Shown: positions 18,729 through 27,637, counted from the stretch's first letter. The stretch: 64,000 bases of DNA from JBBSOK01 sp965219125 (GCA_965219125.1 CBDCMO010000002.1:62001-126000), one strand, 5' to 3'. The notes: generated from the letters alone by a model not told the origin. Translations and numbers: made by a program.

Positions 18729-19460
18729 TTAGTCATTCCAAATTTCCCAAGCTTTTTCAGCTTGATATTCCAGCATTTTTAATCCGTTGCAAATTTTTGC
18801 GCCATTGGCTTTTCCTTTACCCAAAAATGTGGTTTCTATTGGATTATAAATTAAGTCGAAAAGCAAATGTCTATCGCCAATATATTGGTATGGAATTGGG
18901 GGAAAATCTAAAATATTTGGAAAAGTGCCGAGCGGTGTACAGTTGATAATAAGGCAATTATCAGTAATAATCTGCTTATTAAGTTGAAGATAGGAAAGTT
19001 GATTTTCCGATGGATTTCTACTCACAAATTGATATATAAATCCTAACTTTTCCAATACAAATTGAATGGCTTTTGAAGCGCCACCAGTACCTAAAATCAA
19101 CGCTTTTTTATTTTGAAGTGGCAAAAAGGGTTTCAATGCTTTTTCGAAACCGTACCAATCTGTATTGAAACCTTTTAAAGAACAATTCTCAAGTATTTTT
19201 ATAGTGTTTACGGCGTTAATCTTTTGAGCAATATCATCAACAGAATCAAGATATGGAAGTATTTTTTCTTTGTACGGTATTGTAACATTTAAGCCTTTCA
19301 GTTCACTTTCATTCGATATAATCTTTGGAAATAATTGAATTCCTGAAATGTCAAAATTTTCATAGGTTGCATTAATATTTTCTGTTTCAAACTTTTCAGT
19401 GAAATAAGCTTTGGAGAATGAATATGAAATATTTTTCCCTACTAATCCATATTTATACAT
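18729..19460 (-). CDS. aroE: Shikimate dehydrogenase (AroE)
   Basis: Reduces 3-dehydroshikimate with NADPH in aromatic amino acid synthesis. The 243 residues have the substrate-binding SYSFSKAYF near residue 12, NVTIPYKE with the catalytic Lys near 65, NTDWYGF with the catalytic Asp near 100, LGTGGASKA as dinucleotide loop near 123, and NGLKMLEYQAEKAWEIW at the end. It is somewhat shorter than E. coli AroE (272), mainly by loops. The start overlaps the end of the upstream DUF368 gene by 19 bp, so the two are probably co-transcribed. Confidence 0.95.
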   Translation of the reverse strand: MYKYGLVGKNISYSFSKAYFTEKFETENINATYENFDISGIQLFPKIISNESELKGLNVTIPYKEKILPYLDSVDDIAQKINAVNTIKILENCSLKGFNTDWYGFEKALKPFLPLQNKKALILGTGGASKAIQFVLEKLGFIYQFVSRNPSENQLSYLQLNKQIITDNCLIINCTPLGTFPNILDFPPIPYQYIGDRHLLFDLIYNPIETTFLGKGKANGAKICNGLKMLEYQAEKAWEIWND

Positions 19461-20476
19461 GCCGCTTTTTTTCGAAAGTTATCATACCAATCCAAGCTCA
19501 AAACCAGCGCAATCCCCAATATTATAAAGAATATTGCCCACAACGTTTCTGCAGAAAAAGAATCGGGGAAATAGCGGTCGTAACCTTTTAAAATTTCTCT
19601 ATCGTTGGCATCAAGTCTTATTTTTCCGAAGGAATTATAGTCGTATATTTTCTCCTTCCAAGGCCAAACTACACCTAAAGATCCTGCAATAAAACCAATA
19701 ATGACGGCATACGTTGCTTTTTTATACCGTTTTAGAACATAACCCAATAAATGCGAAAGCGACACTAAACCGACCAAAGAACCTAAGGAAAATGAGGTTA
19801 GTACTTTTAATAATTCAATACGTTCGGGATTTTGCAAAAACGAAAAATCGAATTGGAACAAATCTGCAATTGTATCGAACAATGCGTTTACAGAATCTAC
19901 CAAAAGTAAAACGTAATTACCTACTAAAATTAGAATGAACGAACCGGATAATCCGGGTAAAGTCATTCCGGAAACGCCTATAATTCCACAGAAAAAGACA
20001 AAAATCAAATTACTATTTTCTTTGGCAGGTTCCAGAAAACTGATTGCAATTCCACCTATAATTCCACAACATAAATACGCTACATATTTACGATTCCAAA
20101 TACCAAAATCTTTCGCGATAAAGTAAATTGAACCTATAATCATTCCAAAAAATGTTGCCCAAACGTAGAGTTCGTAATGGACAATTAAATAGTCCAAGAT
20201 TTTTGAAATGCTGAAATAACTTATAATCATTCCCAAAATAAGCAGCCAAAGAAATGTGCCGTTTATATATTGATAGAAACTTCTGAACCTACCGCCAAGT
20301 AGCAGTTTAAAGGCTTTCCTGTTTATTTTTTGAAGTGAATAGATAAATTCCTCATAAAACCCGGCAACAAAAGCAACAACGCCGCCCGAAACGCCCGGAA
20401 CCTTATTGGCAGCGCCCATTGCAAGCCCTTTTAAAACAAGCCAGATTTTATCGGAAAAATTTCTGTTAGGATACAA
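19442..20476 (-). CDS. DUF368 polyprenyl-phosphate transporter family protein (copy 1)
   Basis: A polytopic membrane protein of 344 residues with two PGxSG re-entrant motifs typical of DUF368: GAANKVPGVSGGVVAF near residue 20 and GMTLPGLSGSFIL near 170. DUF368 proteins have been described as undecaprenyl-phosphate translocases (PopT) that recycle the lipid carrier to the cytoplasmic face; assignment here is by family. No ATG lies upstream of residue 20, so the start is most likely TTG 20476 (YPNRNFSDKIW); the frame stays open back to a stop at about 20525. It overlaps aroE by 19 bp. Confidence 0.88.
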   Translation of the reverse strand: MYPNRNFSDKIWLVLKGLAMGAANKVPGVSGGVVAFVAGFYEEFIYSLQKINRKAFKLLLGGRFRSFYQYINGTFLWLLILGMIISYFSISKILDYLIVHYELYVWATFFGMIIGSIYFIAKDFGIWNRKYVAYLCCGIIGGIAISFLEPAKENSNLIFVFFCGIIGVSGMTLPGLSGSFILILVGNYVLLLVDSVNALFDTIADLFQFDFSFLQNPERIELLKVLTSFSLGSLVGLVSLSHLLGYVLKRYKKATYAVIIGFIAGSLGVVWPWKEKIYDYNSFGKIRLDANDREILKGYDRYFPDSFSAETLWAIFFIILGIALVLSLDWYDNFRKKAACINMD

Positions 20477-20809
20477 ATGGGTTTGGTTATTGTTAGGTTT
20501 TTGTTGAAATTGTATACAATTAGGTTAATTTATTAGTCGCAGTTTACAGTGGCATTAAGCAGTTTGGATACTATAATATGTATTTATATTTTGTTGTGGT
20601 ACCTTTTAAATATGCCATATTATTCAGTCGCAGTGTCAGTTCAAATTTAAAGTTCAAGATTCAAATTCAATAAAGAATTTTAAAATGAAAAATACAATTA
20701 TCACTTCGGTTAATTTTTTATTCGAAGCTAATGTTGCTGAGCTTGCCGAAGCACTGCCAACTGCGACTTTTTCAATAACAAATTATAGCTGATACTTAAA
20801 AATTAATAA
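20477..20809. other. Intergenic region between the two DUF368 genes with CAGT-type repeats
   Basis: A 333-bp gap without a gene that I can support. It holds an AGTCGCAGTTTACAGTGGC element at 20535-20553, a second direct copy (AGTCGCAGTGTCAGT) at 20626-20640, and an inverted copy at 20750-20768. A GAGCTTGCCGAAGC string is at about 20739-20752. The rest is AT-rich. Confidence 0.6.
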
Positions 20810-21778
20810 TCATTTCACGTTTCTATTTGCAACGCGTTCCAAAATAAAGATAGTTAAAAAGCCAAGTATGCAGAAGGTTATTGCCAAAAGTATTTTGGGG
20901 TCTGTTTCGTACTGGTTTGGTAATATACTTCGGTCTATGAACGGTATTTTTTCTCCGTTATGATTTAGGCGATACTCTAAAACTTTTTTCCATGGCCAAA
21001 TTTTGTTCAGCGCCCCAATCATAAAACCGGTTAATATGGCGAGAATAAGATCTTTATGGTATTTAAACATCCAGTTTAATGCCTTCGAAAAAACTTTTAT
21101 TCCAACTATTGCACCCAAAGCAAAAACTGCTAATCTTCCCAAAGCAGCTGAAATTATTGACCAATCTAATTTCGTGATTCCTTCGGTAAGTTGTGTTATT
21201 GTGCCAATTACTGTAGTGTATGCTCCTAAAAGTAATAAGATAAATGCGCCCGAAATTCCGGGTAAAATCATTGCGATTATGGCTATAAAACCAGCAAAAA
21301 ATAGAAACCAAATGGCAGTTGGACTACCAATTGGGTCAGCAATCGTTATGAGATAAGACAGGGTAGAGGCAATAAGTAAAGCGACTGTTGTTTTTGCATT
21401 CCACTGCATTACCTGTTTGCCAACAAACAAAATGCTAGCAATTACAAGCCCAAAGAAAAATGACCAAACCAAAATTGGATGATTGTCTAAAAGCCACGTT
21501 ATTACTTTGGCAAACGAAATAATACTAATGCCAATACCTAAAAAAAGTGCAGTTAAAAATGAAAGATTATAAGTGGACCAAGCGGTTTTAAAATTGTCTT
21601 TTTTCCAAATATTGAAGAAACCAAAATCCAGTTTGTGGATACTCTCAATTAATTCTTCATAAATACCCGAAATAAAAGCAATTGTACCTCCCGAAACTCC
21701 CGGCACAACATCTGCGGCACCCATTGCCAAGCCTTTAGCAGTTATAATAACGTATTGTAGAAATGATCTTTTTGGCAT
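20810..21778 (-). CDS. DUF368 polyprenyl-phosphate transporter family protein (copy 2)
   Basis: Second member of the family, 322 residues from ATG 21778 (MPKRSFLQYV); a longer TTG form from 21811 adds 11 unlikely residues. Motifs GAADVVPGVSGGTIAF near residue 18 and AMILPGISGAFILLL near 182 match those of copy 1, and about nine helices are visible. Likely role by family: flipping C55-isoprenyl phosphate from the outer to the inner leaflet after cell-wall or O-antigen assembly. The two copies differ clearly in sequence, so they are old paralogues rather than a recent duplication. A 333-bp repeat-bearing spacer separates it from copy 1. Confidence 0.9.
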   Translation of the reverse strand: MPKRSFLQYVIITAKGLAMGAADVVPGVSGGTIAFISGIYEELIESIHKLDFGFFNIWKKDNFKTAWSTYNLSFLTALFLGIGISIISFAKVITWLLDNHPILVWSFFFGLVIASILFVGKQVMQWNAKTTVALLIASTLSYLITIADPIGSPTAIWFLFFAGFIAIIAMILPGISGAFILLLLGAYTTVIGTITQLTEGITKLDWSIISAALGRLAVFALGAIVGIKVFSKALNWMFKYHKDLILAILTGFMIGALNKIWPWKKVLEYRLNHNGEKIPFIDRSILPNQYETDPKILLAITFCILGFLTIFILERVANRNVK

Positions 21779-22095
21779 GCTTATTCTTCTATTTTGATCA
21801 AAAATACGCAAAATGGAAAGTGTAATTGATTAGGAAATCTAAATAATTTAGGAAGTCGCAATCTTTCAATTTTGGAACATGTTGTATTTAGAATTGAAAA
21901 TTTACTATAACACAAATATGGATGTAATTGAGAATATTTAAAAAAGGGCGATTATTACTTTCAATTCGAATATTAAAAAATATATGAAGTAAAGAATCGA
22001 ATTTTTACTATTTCTATTCATTAAAACAAATTTCTCTTCAAGTAAAATAAGTTAAAAAAAATTTTAAAGCAGAAAAACAGTCTTTTTTGGAAAGA
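21779..22095. other. AT-rich intergenic region, nothing recognised
   Basis: A 317-bp gap between the TPR gene and DUF368 copy 2. It is very AT-rich, with no convincing reading frame, RNA fold or repeat. The promoter of the DUF368 gene should lie near its left end, but I could not pick out a TAnnTTTG box. Confidence 0.5.
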
Positions 22096-23502
22096 TTATT
22101 TTTTAGGTGGCGTATCGTTATTTAATTTCAAAATGTCCTTAACAGATGATATTAGTAATACTTCGGGAAATAACTCCTCCATAATTATAATAAATTCTGA
22201 ATCATTTTTTAAGGCATTTGTCAAATGAAAAGCACCTTTATGCGGAACATTCTCTTTGTAAAATAGTCCTGCCAGTCTGTATTCAACCTCGGCCATTTGC
22301 GGATAAAACTCCAGCGCTTGATTAAAGTTATTAATCGCAGCTTGATTTTCGCCTAATTTTATCAATATATCTCCCCTCGTTAGCCAAGATTCCAATTCAT
22401 GATTTCCCAATTCCAAAGCTTTGCGATAACCTACTTCAGCTTCTTCGAAATTGTTTAAATGATTATTTATTTTACCGTAGCGTTTCCAATACAGGACATT
22501 TTGAGTGTCTATATTTATGGCTCTATTAATGTAATATAGTGCTTTTTTATAGTTTTTATTTCGAAAATAGAAATCAGTAATCGCAATCCAGGCCTTATCT
22601 AACAATGTATCTTCTTCAACGCATCGAAGATAAAATTGAAGTGCAAGATCCATATTTTTCATTTTTTCGTGACATTTTCCAATACGCAGGAGGGCAAATG
22701 AAGTTGGATCTTCTAGGGCTAGAGTAACGCTATAACTTTCAATGGCTAATTCAAACCTGCCCAATTTTTCCAAGACCTTGCCTTTTTCCAAATAAGCGCC
22801 AACAAACGTATCGTCACTTATTATTGCAAAGTCAAATGCGGCGATTGCTTTTTTGTATTTGCCCAAAGAATAATAGGCTTTGCCTAGATGAAACCAAGCC
22901 ATATCGCAATATGGATTTTTATCTAGATAATCAGTCATATACTCAATCGCTTCATTCTTTTGATCCAAAAATTCAAAACAAAAAATCACGTTATACAATG
23001 CTGAAAAATCTTGGTCATCTTCCTCCAAACATTTTAAAAAGTAGGTTTTGGCATTTTCATAATCTTCTAAAAACATAAACTCCATGCCCAAAAGGCCCAA
23101 AATATCATATTCATCATTTGAGATTAATAAAGCTTTTTGTAAAACCTCTATGGCCTCATTATGTTTTGCGCGACGAGAAAGTATATTGGCTTTTTGAATT
23201 AAGATTTCCTCATTAGATTTTTCTAACTCGTACAATTTTTCCAAAAGCGTATCTGCAATGTCAAGTTTATTCTCAATAATGAACATTTCTATTTCGAATA
23301 ACTTGAGATTTGTTGAAGTAGGATGTTGTTCCAGTCCTAATTTTGTCGCCTTTTTAGCCAAAGCGAATTTTCCCGTTTCCAAATAATGATGGACAATGTC
23401 CTCAAATTCTTCAGAATCAAAGAATAATACACTGTTCGTTTTAAGCATAGATTCAAAACGCACTAGTGAGAAGTTGTTGTGCTCGTTTGGAGGTACCTGC
23501 AT
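22096..23502 (-). CDS. Tetratricopeptide repeat protein
   Basis: A 468-residue soluble protein made almost wholly of TPR helix pairs. Recurrent units include AWFHLGKAYYSLGKYKKAI, AYLEKGKVLEKLGRFELA, LLRIGKCHEKMKNMDLAL and YWKRYGKINNHLNNFEEA, about 12 in all from residue ~30 to ~450. There is no signal peptide or membrane segment, so it is probably cytoplasmic and mediates protein contacts. It lies between the class III aminotransferase and the DUF368 genes, a neighbourhood I recall as conserved in Flavobacteria. Partner unknown. Confidence 0.92.
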   Translation of the reverse strand: MQVPPNEHNNFSLVRFESMLKTNSVLFFDSEEFEDIVHHYLETGKFALAKKATKLGLEQHPTSTNLKLFEIEMFIIENKLDIADTLLEKLYELEKSNEEILIQKANILSRRAKHNEAIEVLQKALLISNDEYDILGLLGMEFMFLEDYENAKTYFLKCLEEDDQDFSALYNVIFCFEFLDQKNEAIEYMTDYLDKNPYCDMAWFHLGKAYYSLGKYKKAIAAFDFAIISDDTFVGAYLEKGKVLEKLGRFELAIESYSVTLALEDPTSFALLRIGKCHEKMKNMDLALQFYLRCVEEDTLLDKAWIAITDFYFRNKNYKKALYYINRAINIDTQNVLYWKRYGKINNHLNNFEEAEVGYRKALELGNHELESWLTRGDILIKLGENQAAINNFNQALEFYPQMAEVEYRLAGLFYKENVPHKGAFHLTNALKNDSEFIIIMEELFPEVLLISSVKDILKLNNDTPPKK

Positions 23503-23636
23503 AGACGGTGTTTTAACGGTTTCTTCTATTTTAAAGATACTAATGTAAAAGTAAGTTCAATAGTTATGCCGTGTTTGTTGTTAACAGGCTTATTAACACG
23601 GATTATGTATTATAAAATATTGAATATCAGAACGTT

Positions 23637-24830
23637 TTATAAATAATTGTTAGTTTTAATTTTATCCATCACTTTTGTCAAGATGGCACAGCCTTCTTTT
23701 ATTTCTTCATTACTTATTGTTAATGGCGGTGTTATGCGTATTGCCTTTGGCTCAAAGAGCAGCCAAAATAAAATAAGTCCTTCATCTTTACAGCTCAGAA
23801 TAATCTTGTTTACAATATCCGCAGAATCAAACATTGCTGCAAGCATTAAACCTTTGCCACGTATTTCTTTTATTAGTGAGTGTACTAATAATTTGCGAAA
23901 TAATTTTTCTTTTTGGATTGTTTGCGCAATGATGTCAGTTTCCGTAAGCTCTTTCAAAGTTGCTAATGCGGCTGCGGCTATAACCGGATTACCACCAAAT
24001 GTTGTAATATGTCCGAGTTTTGGATTGTCTTGCAACAAGGCCATTACATCTCTTGAAGCTGTAAAAGCACCAATCGGTAAACCTCCGCCCATACCTTTTC
24101 CCATTACTAAAATGTCTGGCGAAATATCATAATTTTGAAAACCGAACAATTTCCCCGTTCTACCAAAACCTGGTTGAATTTCATCTAAAATTAACAAAGC
24201 GCCCATTTCATCGCAACGTTGCCTTACTTTTTTTAAATAATCATTCTTCGGAAGTATAAACCCAGCGCCACCTTGTATTGTTTCTAAAATTATACAAGCG
24301 GTTTTCGTGCTGATTCTTTGAATATCATCAACATTGTTGAATGTAATAGCGTGACAATCCGGTATTAATGGTTCAAAAGCTGTTTTGCGTTCTTCGTAAC
24401 CCATTACGCTCATTGAGCCCATTGTATTGCCGTGATAGGCGTTGTGGGCATACAATATTTCGGTTCTTCCAGTTGCTCTTCGCGCCAGTTTTAATGCGCC
24501 TTCAATTGCTTCTGTGCCGCTGTTTACAAGATAGGTTGTGTTTAAATTTGAAGGTAAATTCGCCGCCAATAATTTTGAAAGTTCAACAGCCGGTTTTTGA
24601 ATATACTCGCCATAAACCATAACGTGCAAGTACTTTTGCATTTGCTCGTTTACCGCATTTACAATACGTGGATGACAATGCCCAAGCGAAGTTGCCGAAA
24701 CGCCCGCCACAAAATCTAAATGAGCCTTTCCCGAAACATCATAAATATAGCTGCCTTTTGCATGCGAAATTTCTAACGCCAATGGGTGCGGTGTCGTTTG
24801 CGCTTGATATGTAAAAAAATCATTCTTCAT
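23637..24830 (-). CDS. Class III PLP-dependent aminotransferase (acetylornithine/aspartate aminotransferase family)
   Basis: A 397-residue fold-type I aminotransferase of subgroup II. Features: VAGVSATSLGHCHP near residue 41, NSGTEAIEGALKLAR near 103, ILDEIQPGFGRTGKLF near 216 (PLP-binding Asp), and VMGKGMGGGLPIGAF near 242 with the Schiff-base Lys. The fold and length match acetylornithine or other omega-aminotransferases, but no arginine-synthesis genes are nearby, so the substrate is open. The neighbour in the same direction is the OstA-like gene (141 bp upstream), with a hairpin repeat in between. Confidence 0.88.
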   Translation of the reverse strand: MKNDFFTYQAQTTPHPLALEISHAKGSYIYDVSGKAHLDFVAGVSATSLGHCHPRIVNAVNEQMQKYLHVMVYGEYIQKPAVELSKLLAANLPSNLNTTYLVNSGTEAIEGALKLARRATGRTEILYAHNAYHGNTMGSMSVMGYEERKTAFEPLIPDCHAITFNNVDDIQRISTKTACIILETIQGGAGFILPKNDYLKKVRQRCDEMGALLILDEIQPGFGRTGKLFGFQNYDISPDILVMGKGMGGGLPIGAFTASRDVMALLQDNPKLGHITTFGGNPVIAAAALATLKELTETDIIAQTIQKEKLFRKLLVHSLIKEIRGKGLMLAAMFDSADIVNKIILSCKDEGLILFWLLFEPKAIRITPPLTISNEEIKEGCAILTKVMDKIKTNNYL

Positions 24831-24869
24831 TTAGGGTGGAAGAATTTTCGATTATTAATATTTGTTATT

Positions 24870-24941
24870 GTCTGTTCGAGCGCAGTCGAGAACTACTAAG
24901 TTTTGAAATAATAATAAGGTCTCGACTGCGCTCGACCAGAC
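24870..24941. repeat. Dispersed palindromic repeat, GAGCGCAGTCGAG family
   Basis: Two 22-bp arms (24870-24891 and 24920-24941) are inverted copies with one mismatch around a 28-base loop; the core is TTCGAGCGCAGTCGAGA. Its left arm recurs exactly, over 24 bases, at 54717-54740. It lies between the OstA-like gene and the aminotransferase gene. Confidence 0.85.
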
Positions 24942-24970
24942 AAATTTAAAAGAATTTAAATATTTTTAAT

Positions 24971-26764
24971 TTACTGTTTCTTCTTCTTCGGAATTGAATC
25001 TGAAGTTTTCAAAACCTTTTCTTTTTCATTTGAAGGAATTGAATCTGAATCTTTTCCATTTTCAATATATTCTGAGCCTTCCGACTGCGGTATTGGGTCT
25101 TCGGGATTATTTTGAAGGTCTTTCGGTTTTAATTTTGAAGCGTTTGGCAATTCAATTTCTTCATCAGTTTTAGTATCAAAAAATGTTTCTTCAATTTTTG
25201 GCAAAGGAATTCCTGTAATTTTTGGTAGAATCGGCGCTGGTTTTCCTTTAAATAAATCTTCAATTGAAAGTAATCTTTCATCGCCACGATATTCAAAACC
25301 TGGCAATAATCTCGAATTTTCAGGCAATTGGGACGGTGGATATACTTTTCCTTTAGCTTGTTTTATAAATCGGATACCTGTTATCTGTTGACTTTCAAGA
25401 TACATTTGTATGCTGCTTGACAGTGTATTGTCAATTCCTACAAGTTCGTCTTTATCATTTCTGGAAAAGAAAATAACCTGCGCATTTTTGTTGACGTTTA
25501 CAGTATCCAATTCATTATTATGAAACAAACCAATCAACCTTTCGCCCGAAACTTGATTGTAACCCATGCTATCTTTCTGGATTAAAAAGGCATTGTTAAA
25601 AACCTTCAACTTATCTAATTTATCTGTAACTAAATTATTCAATAAATGAATAGTATCTCCCGTCATTTGGCTTTCGCCGCTCCATAAAATTGGATTTCGT
25701 AATAACTTTGTAATTCCTTTTTTCTCGTTTACATAAATGGAATCGCATTTTCCGCTCGTTGGTTCTTCATCTAATTTGCCAGGTTTAAAAAGTCTCGCTT
25801 TGTAATAGCCTCTTAAAATTCTATTCTCGGGTTTTCCTGTAACACGCAACGTATCTGCGTGCACATAAATTGAATCGCCATCGCGAACTGTAACCGCAAC
25901 CGCACGTTTGGTTATAAAAACGGAATCTTTTTCGCGGTACACTTCTGCATAATGACCGCGGATTATACTTTTATTTAAGGTATCAATTACCCTAATATTA
26001 TTGGTTGCGCTGGCAAAACTTTTGTTTCTGTCAAAATAAATACTGTCGCCGTAAAGCGTTCGGTTTTCGTAATCTATTTTATTGTTTTTTACGCCATAAC
26101 CCGTATCGCCTCGTGTATCATAATACCCACGTTCAAAATACATGGTACTTGTTTCACTAACAATTGTTGATGGTCCGTAGAGAAAGGCTTTTCCAGTTTC
26201 AGAATAAAAATCTAGCTGGTTACTATTAACGGTATATTTTGGATTTGTGATAACAACATTCGACAAAAATTGGTATTTCTTTTCGTTTGCAAAATATCTA
26301 CCAACACGACTTGTCAGAGTACTTGCCGTATCTATAACCGTTCCACCAGTTCTATAATAGGCTTGCTGTTTAACTCTATCAAAATAAAGCGTGTCGGTTA
26401 ATAGCGTTGTTTTGGGTTCTTTAAAAACCACATCACCACTTGCAAAGGCAAATTTTGTGTTACCATTATATTCGCCGTATCGGCTGGTCATATTTATAGT
26501 ATCGCCTTGCGTTATTCTAACTTTTCCGTAGGCTTTTACAAAGTTATCTTTTAAATAAACATAGGCTTGGTCGCAGTACATTTCTACACCTTCGTGAACT
26601 ATGTAAACTTGACCGGATTCATCTTTTGTGTAAATAATAGCGTCAGGAAATTCAGGTTTTTTTTCAAGATAGCCCGAAACAATATCTACTTTTTGTTTTT
26701 CTTGCGCGTAAAGACCGCTTCCGAAGAAAATAAGGCAGCAGACTAGCAAATTCAGTCTTGTCAA
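24971..26764 (-). CDS. OstA-like protein (LptA/LptD N-terminal type)
   Basis: A secreted protein of 597 residues with repeated beta-strand units of the OstA/LptA fold: VHEGVEMYCDQAYVYL, RITQGDTINMTSRYGEYN, GDVVFKEPKTTLLTDTLYFD and similar through about residue 470. It probably forms part of the periplasmic LPS-transport bridge. The C-terminal ~100 residues are Pro/Glu/Lys-rich and disordered. Signal peptide ends at LYAQ near residue 20. No ATG exists between the stop of the upstream small gene (same frame) and the signal peptide, so the start is most likely TTG 26764. A GACGTAAGAC repeat abuts this start. Confidence 0.88.
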   Translation of the reverse strand: MTRLNLLVCCLIFFGSGLYAQEKQKVDIVSGYLEKKPEFPDAIIYTKDESGQVYIVHEGVEMYCDQAYVYLKDNFVKAYGKVRITQGDTINMTSRYGEYNGNTKFAFASGDVVFKEPKTTLLTDTLYFDRVKQQAYYRTGGTVIDTASTLTSRVGRYFANEKKYQFLSNVVITNPKYTVNSNQLDFYSETGKAFLYGPSTIVSETSTMYFERGYYDTRGDTGYGVKNNKIDYENRTLYGDSIYFDRNKSFASATNNIRVIDTLNKSIIRGHYAEVYREKDSVFITKRAVAVTVRDGDSIYVHADTLRVTGKPENRILRGYYKARLFKPGKLDEEPTSGKCDSIYVNEKKGITKLLRNPILWSGESQMTGDTIHLLNNLVTDKLDKLKVFNNAFLIQKDSMGYNQVSGERLIGLFHNNELDTVNVNKNAQVIFFSRNDKDELVGIDNTLSSSIQMYLESQQITGIRFIKQAKGKVYPPSQLPENSRLLPGFEYRGDERLLSIEDLFKGKPAPILPKITGIPLPKIEETFFDTKTDEEIELPNASKLKPKDLQNNPEDPIPQSEGSEYIENGKDSDSIPSNEKEKVLKTSDSIPKKKKQ

Positions 26765-26769
26765 TTTTT

Positions 26770-26812
26770 GACGTAAGACCGCTGCGCTAAAGGACGTAAG
26801 ACGTATGACTTG
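26770..26812. repeat. Dispersed repeat, GACGTAAGAC family
   Basis: A 43-base element with the core AGACCGCTGCGCTA flanked by GACGTAAGAC units. A copy in the opposite orientation lies at 38759-38801 (about 7 differences in 43 bases). A partial relative occurs at 31680-31704. It ends six bases upstream of the OstA-like start codon. Confidence 0.8.
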
Positions 26813-26839
26813 ATTATTAATAACTTGAATGTTATATAA

Positions 26840-27016
26840 TTATTTGTATTTAGTAGTTGAAGGCATATCAAACGGACTAACTTTTACAATTTTGCCATCT
26901 CGTGAAATAACCACAGGACTATTGATAGACCTTTTGAAGATTATCATTTTTTCGTACGCTTTTTCAAGGCCTTCAACAATTTTCTTTGATAAATCTTTAT
27001 TTTCAATTGTTTTCAT
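26840..27016 (-). CDS. 58-residue partner protein of the zeta-like kinase
   Basis: A small reading frame, ATG 27016 to TAA 26840, encodes 58 residues. It begins MKTIENKDLSKKIVEGLEKA, continues with a hydrophilic helix, and ends in INSPVVISRDGKIVKVSP, a beta-hairpin-like tail. It overlaps the 3' end of the zeta-like gene by 14 bp, so the two are translationally coupled. From memory, similar small proteins accompany zeta-type kinases in other Bacteroidetes, but I know of no named family. It may be an antitoxin or a substrate-binding partner; this is inference. Gene order (kinase first) is the reverse of classical epsilon-zeta modules. Confidence 0.75.
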   Translation of the reverse strand: MKTIENKDLSKKIVEGLEKAYEKMIIFKRSINSPVVISRDGKIVKVSPFDMPSTTKYK

Positions 27017-27584
27017 CACTATATTTTTTTAGTAATTCTTTCCAGGTAATTTCATCTTCAACAACATTTGTATTATCAAAATGTTCAGTTATAATTTTAA
27101 AAGGTTCTGTGGAATTATTAATTAAAATCCAATTATCGACATTGAACCTAAATATATTGAAAAAATTAGAAATTCCTCTTTCATATCTTCTCAAAATTAC
27201 ATCCTTCGGAATATTATGTCCGCCTTCTTTAACTCGGCTTGCAACCCTTTCAACCGCTAATTCTTTTGAATTTAACCAAAAGAAAAGCATTGTAATTTTA
27301 TAACCTTTTGCTTTTGCTTTTTCAAGAAATGAAACATAACTTTTTGTAGTTAGTGTTGTTTCAAAAGCAAAATCTACGCCATCTTCAATAAATTCATTTA
27401 TTCTTGTTAGCATTAACCTACCCGCCAAAAAGTTTGCGGTTTCTGGTTGAAAAGGGGAAAGGCCTTTTGCAATTTCGTCTGCGTTTACAAATTCTTTGCA
27501 ATCTAATATTTCAGGCAAAATGGTATAAGAAGCTGTTGTTTTTCCAGCACCGTTACAACCCGCAATAACATAAAGGTTTTTCAA
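27003..27584 (-). CDS. Zeta-toxin-like P-loop kinase
   Basis: A 193-residue zeta/AAA-type kinase. Walker A is AGCNGAGKTTASYTI at residues 8-22. ETTLTTKSY near residue 75 corresponds to the zeta substrate-binding segment, and VKEGGHNIPKDVILRRYERG near 128-147 to the Arg-rich lid that contacts ATP. Zeta toxins phosphorylate UDP-N-acetylglucosamine and block cell-wall synthesis; whether this short form does so is unknown. No ATG is in frame upstream, so the start is TTG 27584, directly before the conserved KNLYVIAG. It lies between purA and the OstA-like gene and is coupled to a 58-residue partner by overlap. Confidence 0.87.
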   Translation of the reverse strand: MKNLYVIAGCNGAGKTTASYTILPEILDCKEFVNADEIAKGLSPFQPETANFLAGRLMLTRINEFIEDGVDFAFETTLTTKSYVSFLEKAKAKGYKITMLFFWLNSKELAVERVASRVKEGGHNIPKDVILRRYERGISNFFNIFRFNVDNWILINNSTEPFKIITEHFDNTNVVEDEITWKELLKKYSDENN

Positions 27585-27599
27585 TTTTTTACGTTGTTG

Positions 27600-27632
27600 A
27601 AATTCTGAATTCTGAATTCATAATTCTGAATT
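27600..27632. repeat. GAATTCTGAATT-type intergenic repeat
   Basis: Overlapping AATTCTGAATTC units in the spacer between purA and the zeta-like gene. The 14-mer CTGAATTCATAATT is shared with 53291-53304, and a reverse-oriented relative lies at 53117-53146. Confidence 0.55.
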
Positions 27633-27637
27633 AAAAA

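Noticed and set aside
20535..20768. Calling this a MITE
   Set aside because: The terminal repeats are imperfect, no target-site duplication is visible and no second full-length copy occurs in the window.
23647..24132. 161-residue plus-strand frame opposite the class III aminotransferase
   Set aside because: A shadow of the conserved aminotransferase.
26829..27032. 67-residue plus-strand frame over the small partner gene
   Set aside because: The opposite strand encodes the 58-residue protein that overlaps the zeta-like kinase and fits a coupled pair; the plus frame has no such context.
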